Below, one piece after another: positions 6,853-9,430 of a stretch of 9,430 nt of DNA. The notes beneath the pieces were generated by a model. The model was not told the DNA's origin and searched no databases. It saw nothing but the letters and a program-made list of their open reading frames with translations. Origin of the DNA: Promethearchaeum sp. (GTDB lineage: Archaea; Asgardarchaeota; Lokiarchaeia; Sigyniarchaeales; Promethearchaeaceae). The stretch spans positions 1 to 9,430 of the forward strand of contig JAUWPK010000114.1 of assembly GCA_030611625.1 (NCBI GenBank), written 5' to 3'. The number at the start of each line of letters is the position of its first letter. Position 1 is the first letter of the stretch. The translations under genes were made by a program, and so were the position numbers.

Positions 6853-7197
6853 ATGAAGATAATTGAACTTGAAAATGTTAAATCCGCCGATACTGTTCAC
6901 AAGGTTCTTGTACGAAAAATGATAGCATTTAAACACGCATCTATTGTACATATTGAATTGAAACCTGGAGAATCATTAAAAAAGCACATTACTCCCGTCG
7001 ATGCTTGTTTCTATGTCCTCGAAGGAAATGGAAGCGTTGAAATCGGAGATGAAGTTAAAGAAGTTAAAAAGGATGATTTGATTTTCAGTCCTGCTAAGAT
7101 TATACATACACTTTTTAATTCTGAAAATTCTGAAGCAAATTTTAAGTTTTTGGTAATTAAAACCCCAACTCCAGTAAGTGAAACAAAAGTACTTTAA
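6853..7197 (+). CDS. Single-domain cupin with reduced metal site
   Basis: 114 residues covering one conserved beta-barrel cupin domain. Motif 1 is GESLKKHITPVDACFYVLEGNG from G39: the first His (H45) is present, but the second His of the usual HxH is Thr47 and the usual Glu position holds Ala51/Cys52. Motif 2 is intact (P80-x4-H85-x3-N89). Thus only two of the four common metal ligands remain, which argues against a standard dioxygenase or isomerase and for a ligand-binding or altered metal site; the HxTPVD variant occurs in other small archaeal and bacterial cupins, from my recall of the family. Cytoplasmic. It stands alone between the HEAT-repeat gene and a candidate RNA gene. Function unknown. 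Confidence 0.82.
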   Translation: MKIIELENVKSADTVHKVLVRKMIAFKHASIVHIELKPGESLKKHITPVDACFYVLEGNGSVEIGDEVKEVKKDDLIFSPAKIIHTLFNSENSEANFKFLVIKTPTPVSETKVL

Positions 7198-7204
7198 AGT
7201 AACA

Positions 7205-7212
7205 TTTAAATA
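7205..7212 (+). promoter_or_regulatory. TATA box in front of the candidate RNA
   Basis: TTTAAATA, 24-31 bases before the GGGG at 7236-7239. It would place a transcription start at about 7234-7238, exactly at the edge of the structured stretch. Confidence 0.4.
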
Positions 7213-7234
7213 GTAGATATTTATAGAATTAAAT

Positions 7235-7356
7235 CGGGGTAGAAAATTTGCAAATGATAACCGGTTACTGGATCAAAACCCCCCACTAAACCATTATCGA
7301 AATAGCTATTATATTTGCAAATATGACACCTTAATGATTAAAGGTGTCTTTTTTTT
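7235..7356 (+). ncRNA. Candidate structured RNA with possible pseudoknot, unknown family
   Basis: About 122 bases without coding potential, more GC-rich in places than the surroundings. ATTTGCAAAT occurs at 7246-7255 and again at 7313-7322; being self-complementary, the two copies can pair to close a long stem. Inside, GATAA (7256-7260) can pair with TTATC (7294-7298) and GGTT (7263-7266) with AACC (7289-7292). GGGG at 7236-7239 lies outside that stem and can pair with the run of six C at 7279-7284 in the loop, which would make a pseudoknot. AATAGCTATT at 7301-7310 is another palindrome. The element ends in a GC-containing hairpin followed by T8. I see no tRNA, 5S, SRP, C/D-box or known riboswitch signature. 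It may be an independent small RNA, the 3' end of the cupin mRNA, or a leader element. All pairings are by eye. Confidence 0.45.
7325..7356 (+). terminator. Hairpin plus T8 terminator
   Basis: GACACCTT (7325-7332) pairs perfectly with AAGGTGTC (7341-7348) around an 8-base loop and is followed at once by eight T. It looks like a bacterial intrinsic terminator and is the only one of this kind in the window; the other gene ends carry plain T-rich tracts. Confidence 0.75.
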
Positions 7357-7519
7357 AATATCAGTCTTTAAGGTTATAAATTATGTCCCAAAATATACAT
7401 AATTTTGAATCATCTACCGGATTTCATTTGGTTTGAAAAAAAGCAGAAATATTAAAAAATGTAAAATTTTTAGGAAAAGGTGAATTTAAGGAATTTAATT
7501 AATAAAAAATGTGAAATTT
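7357..7519. other. Non-coding spacer with an inverted repeat, before the 50-residue gene
   Basis: No reading frame of note. It holds TTATAAAT (about 7374-7381), a good TATA-like box, overlapped by an inverted repeat AAATTATGT (7378-7386) / ACATAATTT (7397-7405) with a 10-base loop. AAAGGTGA at 7477-7484 resembles a Shine-Dalgarno sequence but is about 36 bases from the next start. A second AT box (TTTAATTAATAAA, 7494-7506) is nearer the gene at 7520. Together with the candidate RNA this makes up the 322-base gap from 7198 to 7519. Confidence 0.5.
7378..7405. promoter_or_regulatory. Inverted repeat over a TATA-like box
   Basis: Nine-base perfect arms AAATTATGT and ACATAATTT separated by 10 bases. 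The left arm overlaps the TATA-like TTATAAAT and the right arm falls near the start site this box would give, so a bound dimeric protein would block it. AT-rich palindromes also arise by chance here. Confidence 0.35.
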
Positions 7520-7672
7520 ATGAGTGAAGATAGACAAACTGTTGAAATTTTCTTAAATTGGGTAAAAGATGGTGGTTGTGCGGGTTGGATCGAATCGGCA
7601 ATGAGTGATGAAGCAAAACTTAATCAAATCGCTCAAGTTTATAGAGATATAAAAACTGCATTCGGTTTCTAA
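7520..7672 (+). CDS. Small 50-residue protein, unrecognised
   Basis: A short complete frame from ATG at 7520 to TAA at 7670-7672. The sequence begins MSEDRQTVEIFLNWVKDGG, then CAGWIESAMSDEAKLNQIAQ and VYRDIKTAFGF. It has the composition of a real soluble protein (balanced charges, two Trp, one Cys at 20), looks like two or three amphipathic helices and reads unlike random AT-rich translation, which would be rich in Lys, Asn, Ile and Phe. GGCAGW at 18-23 is a Gly/Cys turn between the helices. A GTG in frame at 7511 could add three residues. No membrane segment or signal. It lies 113 bases before the CC-motif gene on the same strand, across a T-rich stretch, so cotranscription is uncertain. No family is recognised. 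Confidence 0.6.
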   Translation: MSEDRQTVEIFLNWVKDGGCAGWIESAMSDEAKLNQIAQVYRDIKTAFGF

Positions 7673-7726
7673 ATATTAAAGCATTATATAATTTGCTCGA
7701 ATTAGTCATTTATCAAAATTATTCAT

Positions 7727-7767
7727 ACTTTCTTTTTATTTTCTTTATTATCTTCAGATTTTTCGTT
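7727..7767 (+). terminator. T-rich tract after the 50-residue gene
   Basis: A pyrimidine-rich tract dominated by T with several runs of four or five T starts about 55 bases after the stop at 7672. It could end transcription of the small gene before the next gene at 7786. Confidence 0.35.
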
Positions 7768-7770
7768 AAT

Positions 7771-7777
7771 AGGTGAT
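7771..7777 (+). promoter_or_regulatory. Strong Shine-Dalgarno sequence of the CC-motif gene
   Basis: AGGTGAT matches seven bases of the complement of the archaeal 16S rRNA 3' end and sits 8 bases before the ATG at 7786. It settles that start and implies a leadered transcript, unlike the leaderless genes around it. Confidence 0.75.
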
Positions 7778-7785
7778 AAACATAG

Positions 7786-8121
7786 ATGTACGAACTTAAA
7801 GTTAGCCCTAAAGCAATGAATTATATTATGATTAAGGGAAAAGAGGAATTTCAAGGGGATTTTGCAATATCCATAGTTGATACAACATGTTGTGGAGGTA
7901 TGGTGTCTGTTGAATTAACAAAACTTGAAAATGTGAAAAAAGATCTTAATTTAAAAGAAATTTTTCAAAAAGGAACTTGTAATCTTCCATGTTGTATTTG
8001 GATTGAACAGCAAGCAATGAATGATGGTGCCATTCCTGAAAATATACTTATTGATTTAAACCCATTTTCCAAGATTAAAAAATTAGAATTGAAAAACTCT
8101 GATTTTGAAACACCTTACTGA
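7786..8121 (+). CDS. Small five-cysteine protein, HesB-like/CC-motif type
   Basis: 111 residues. The N-terminus (ELKVSPKAMNYIM at 3-15) resembles the opening of HesB/IscA-like domains. Cysteines are C35-C36 (TTCCGG) and C65, C69-C70 (GTCNLPCC). This is not the C-x60-C-x-C pattern of IscA, so an A-type Fe-S carrier role is not supported; the layout recalls small proteins with a CC pair that is CysSec in some relatives, but this is a loose memory match. The five Cys, two in each of two vicinal pairs, suggest metal or cluster binding or a thiol redox role. No signal or membrane segment: cytoplasmic. It has the best ribosome binding site in the window. The gene upstream is the 50-residue protein; downstream it converges with the flavoprotein gene. 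Function unknown. Confidence 0.72.
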   Translation: MYELKVSPKAMNYIMIKGKEEFQGDFAISIVDTTCCGGMVSVELTKLENVKKDLNLKEIFQKGTCNLPCCIWIEQQAMNDGAIPENILIDLNPFSKIKKLELKNSDFETPY

Positions 8122-8140
8122 TTAAAAAATCTATACTATC

Positions 8141-8157
8141 CTTATTTTAATATTTTT
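8141..8157 (+). terminator. T-rich terminator of the CC-motif gene
   Basis: CTTATTTTAATATTTTT follows the stop at 8119-8121 by 20 bases, in the 42-base gap between convergent genes. No hairpin is seen. Confidence 0.4.
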
Positions 8158-8163
8158 AAGATA

Positions 8164-8811
8164 TTATTTAACAAGACAAGCCCCTATCGAAAATGCTTTC
8201 TTTAATAATTTTGATTCTTTATTTTTTCGCAAACGAAAAAGAGTATCGGTATAAATAATGCTCTTTTTTATTTTTCCATTCAATTTCTGGACATATTTGC
8301 GTAGCATAAACAAAATTCCTTTATATTCCCCTAACAAATATCTAAAAGGTGATGTTCCAGCAATAACAAGGATGTATTGCTTCTTATGAAAAGAGGGATT
8401 AATTGGTCCGAAATTATGTAAACATTTCCACATCACTTTAATTTTCGAGCGTATAGATGGAAGTTTACCAAAATTGCGACCTTCCTTAGGTTTCCAGACA
8501 GCATAACCCGTATGTCGGTCGATGAAATTTACTAAAATACCTGGAAGATTACACCAATAATTTGGAACACCAAAGATTATTCTCTCCGCTTGTTCAATCT
8601 TCGAATAAAGCATTTCAAAATCATCTTGAATATGGCATTTCTGGTTTTTAGCACAACTCCAACATCCAATGCATGGAGATATATTATAATCATATAAATT
8701 AATCATTTCTGTTTGATGACCTTTCGATTCAGCACCTTTAAGGATTTGTCGACATAATGATGAAATATTTCCATTTTTCCGTGGGGAACTATTAATGCAT
8801 AATACATTCAT
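8164..8811 (-). CDS. Isf-like iron-sulfur flavoprotein (NAD(P)H-dependent FMN reductase family)
   Basis: 215 residues with a flavodoxin-like fold. The N-terminal strand and phosphate loop NSSPRKNGNISSL at 7-19 bind FMN, and GVPNYW at 81-86 is the second flavin-contact loop. Between them is C47-x2-C50-x2-C53-x5-C59, the compact cysteine motif of archaeal iron-sulfur flavoproteins such as Isf of Methanosarcina, which carry a 4Fe-4S cluster next to FMN. The same region occurs in relatives where a cluster has not been shown, so the cluster is probable rather than certain. Isf proteins pass electrons from ferredoxin to acceptors including O2 or H2O2. The C-terminus is basic (KKSII...RLRKNKESKLLKK), which is unusual. 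The gene is divergent from an HxlR-type regulator, with a perfect 20-bp palindrome before its start, so it is likely the regulator's target. Confidence 0.85.
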   Translation of the reverse strand: MNVLCINSSPRKNGNISSLCRQILKGAESKGHQTEMINLYDYNISPCIGCWSCAKNQKCHIQDDFEMLYSKIEQAERIIFGVPNYWCNLPGILVNFIDRHTGYAVWKPKEGRNFGKLPSIRSKIKVMWKCLHNFGPINPSFHKKQYILVIAGTSPFRYLLGEYKGILFMLRKYVQKLNGKIKKSIIYTDTLFRLRKNKESKLLKKAFSIGACLVK

Positions 8812-8820
8812 AATTTTTAA

Positions 8821-8840
8821 TTATTAGTCATGACTAATAA
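8821..8840. promoter_or_regulatory. Perfect 20-bp palindrome, likely operator
   Basis: TTATTAGTCATGACTAATAA equals its own reverse complement over all 20 bases. It lies 9 bases upstream of the flavoprotein ATG, and its distal edge overlaps TTTTTATTA on the minus strand (8836-8844), the best-placed TATA box for that gene. A dimer bound here would cover the promoter and start site of the flavoprotein. The HxlR-type regulator encoded next door is the obvious candidate. Confidence 0.75.
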
Positions 8841-8844
8841 AAAC
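8836..8844 (-). promoter_or_regulatory. Candidate TATA box of the flavoprotein gene
   Basis: On the minus strand GTTTTTATT lies 25-33 bases before the ATG at 8811, predicting a leaderless start. It shares its last five bases with the palindrome. Confidence 0.4.
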
Positions 8845-8868
8845 GGAAGTTATTTTTTTTTAACTTCC
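8845..8868. repeat. Inverted repeat with T8 loop
   Basis: GGAAGTTA (8845-8852) and TAACTTCC (8861-8868) are perfect 8-base arms around a loop of eight T. It lies between the palindrome and the TATA box of the regulator gene. It could be a second binding site or a hairpin; there is no T-run after the hairpin, so it is not a usual terminator. Confidence 0.6.
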
Positions 8869-8879
8869 TTCAGTTATGG

Positions 8880-8889
8880 TATAATAAAT
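8880..8889 (+). promoter_or_regulatory. TATA box of the HxlR-type regulator gene
   Basis: TATAATAAAT lies 20-29 bases before the ATG at 8909, so transcription should start at or very near the start codon (leaderless). Confidence 0.55.
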
Positions 8890-8908
8890 TCTATCTATAC
8901 TTTATTAG

Positions 8909-9367
8909 ATGATGATTCCCATGGTAAAACCTATTGATTACGATGAAATTAAAAAAACCTTTGCTCCAATTCTTGAAGAAATTCCAAATTTGCTTCATAA
9001 GCTTAAATTTTGTTTAAAATCCGAGTTGTCTCAATTTGATCATAATTTCTCTCGAACTTATACAGAGCAACAACATATAAGGGAAATAATGCAATTTGTC
9101 CAGAAAAAATGGAAATTGGATATCGCATATTTACTATTGGTTCATAATCAATTATTTTTTAACCAGCTTAAAGATCTCTTACCTAATATAAGTAATAATA
9201 TTCTCTCACAGAGGCTTAAAGAATTGAAGAAAGAAAACTTAATAATACGATCTGAAATCGGGGATATTCCACCAATTCGAATTTCATATCAATTAACGTC
9301 ATTTGGTCAAAATTTTATCCTTTTGTTAATTCCGTCATTTTTATTTTATTTGGTTATGAAAAATTAA
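8909..9367 (+). CDS. HxlR-type winged-helix transcriptional regulator
   Basis: 152 residues. The HxlR winged helix spans about 62-133: KKWKLDIAYLLL at 66-77 is the family's opening helix, FNQLKDLLPNISNNILSQRL at 84-103 with KELKKENLIIR at 104-114 is the helix-turn-helix with the hallmark ISxxxLSQRLKEL, and the wing ends at SYQLTSFG (126-133). An N-terminal extension of about 60 residues precedes it, which is longer than in most single-domain HxlR proteins. The C-terminus (136-150, FILLLIPSFLFYLVM) is unusually hydrophobic and may be a dimer or membrane-contact helix. There is one Cys, at 35. HxlR proteins often sense oxidants, quinones or aldehydes and control adjacent oxidoreductase genes; the divergent flavoprotein and shared palindrome fit this. 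ATG codons at 8909, 8912 and 8921 are all in frame; the first fits the TATA box for a leaderless start. Confidence 0.85.
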   Translation: MMIPMVKPIDYDEIKKTFAPILEEIPNLLHKLKFCLKSELSQFDHNFSRTYTEQQHIREIMQFVQKKWKLDIAYLLLVHNQLFFNQLKDLLPNISNNILSQRLKELKKENLIIRSEIGDIPPIRISYQLTSFGQNFILLLIPSFLFYLVMKN

Positions 9368-9377
9368 AATTTAATCT

Positions 9378-9393
9378 TAACATTTTCTTTTTT
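9378..9393 (+). terminator. T-rich terminator of the regulator gene
   Basis: TTAACATTTTCTTTTT begins 11 bases after the stop at 9365-9367, with no hairpin. The remaining bases to 9430 hold only an eight-codon frame from an ATG at 9404 and no supportable gene. Confidence 0.4.
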
Positions 9394-9430
9394 GCACAAC
9401 TTAATGGAAAAAAAAATAATTACAAGCTAA

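Noticed and set aside
7235..7325. tRNA, C/D-box RNA or SECIS element
   Set aside because: No T-loop GGTTCRA, no D-loop pattern, no RTGATGA/CTGA box pair. ATGA at 7254-7257 with CGA at 7298-7300 is a loose SECIS-like core, but GATAA/TTATC pairs better and no selenoprotein gene with in-frame TGA is nearby.
8119..8163. TGA stop of the CC-motif gene as selenocysteine read-through
   Set aside because: The frame beyond runs into AT-rich codons with no conserved Cys/Sec context and overlaps the T-rich terminator.
9404..9430. Short frame starting at an ATG near the window end
   Set aside because: Only eight codons before a stop, lysine-rich, and just after a T-rich terminator.

Overview
The window looks like accessory chromosomal DNA from an AT-rich archaeon. 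The evidence for archaea is TATA-like boxes sitting about 20-30 bases before several start codons (leaderless transcripts), T-rich tracts instead of hairpins at most gene ends, a near-perfect match to the archaeal anti-Shine-Dalgarno at one gene (AGGTGAT at 7771-7777), and protein types common in archaea (NfnA/SudB-type reductase subunit, Isf-like flavoprotein, HxlR regulator, NosD-like surface protein). The NosD/PKD protein with an SGYP-hydrophobic-basic tail suggests an Asgard (Lokiarchaeia-like) lineage; this is an inference from style, not proof.

Layout. 1-813 (-): NfnA/SudB-like ferredoxin/NAD(P)H oxidoreductase small subunit, cut by the window edge. 962-2494 (+): large secreted beta-helix plus PKD surface protein. 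2580-5653 (-): a run of three genes, read from right to left: a 7-TM membrane protein of unknown function, a short FMN nitroreductase 11 bases behind it, and a complete dihydrolipoyl dehydrogenase. 5738-6784 (+): a nine-repeat HEAT protein. 6853-7197 (+): a small cupin with a reduced metal site. 7198-7519: non-coding, holding a candidate structured RNA (about 7235-7356) that ends in a strong hairpin plus T8. 7520-7672 (+): an unrecognised 50-residue gene. 7786-8121 (+): a small five-cysteine protein. 8164-8811 (-) and 8909-9367 (+): an Isf-like flavoprotein and an HxlR-type regulator, divergent, with a perfect 20-bp palindrome between them.

How they fit. The theme is flavin and thiol redox chemistry: NfnA (FAD, 2Fe-2S), Lpd (FAD, disulfide), nitroreductase (FMN), Isf-like protein (FMN, probable 4Fe-4S) and cysteine-rich small proteins. 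Only two groupings are supported by layout: the membrane protein-nitroreductase pair, and the HxlR-flavoprotein divergent pair with its palindrome, which reads as a regulator controlling a redox enzyme and possibly itself. The least explained part is 7198-8121: a candidate RNA, a 50-residue protein and a CC-motif protein in a row, none of which I can assign to a known function.
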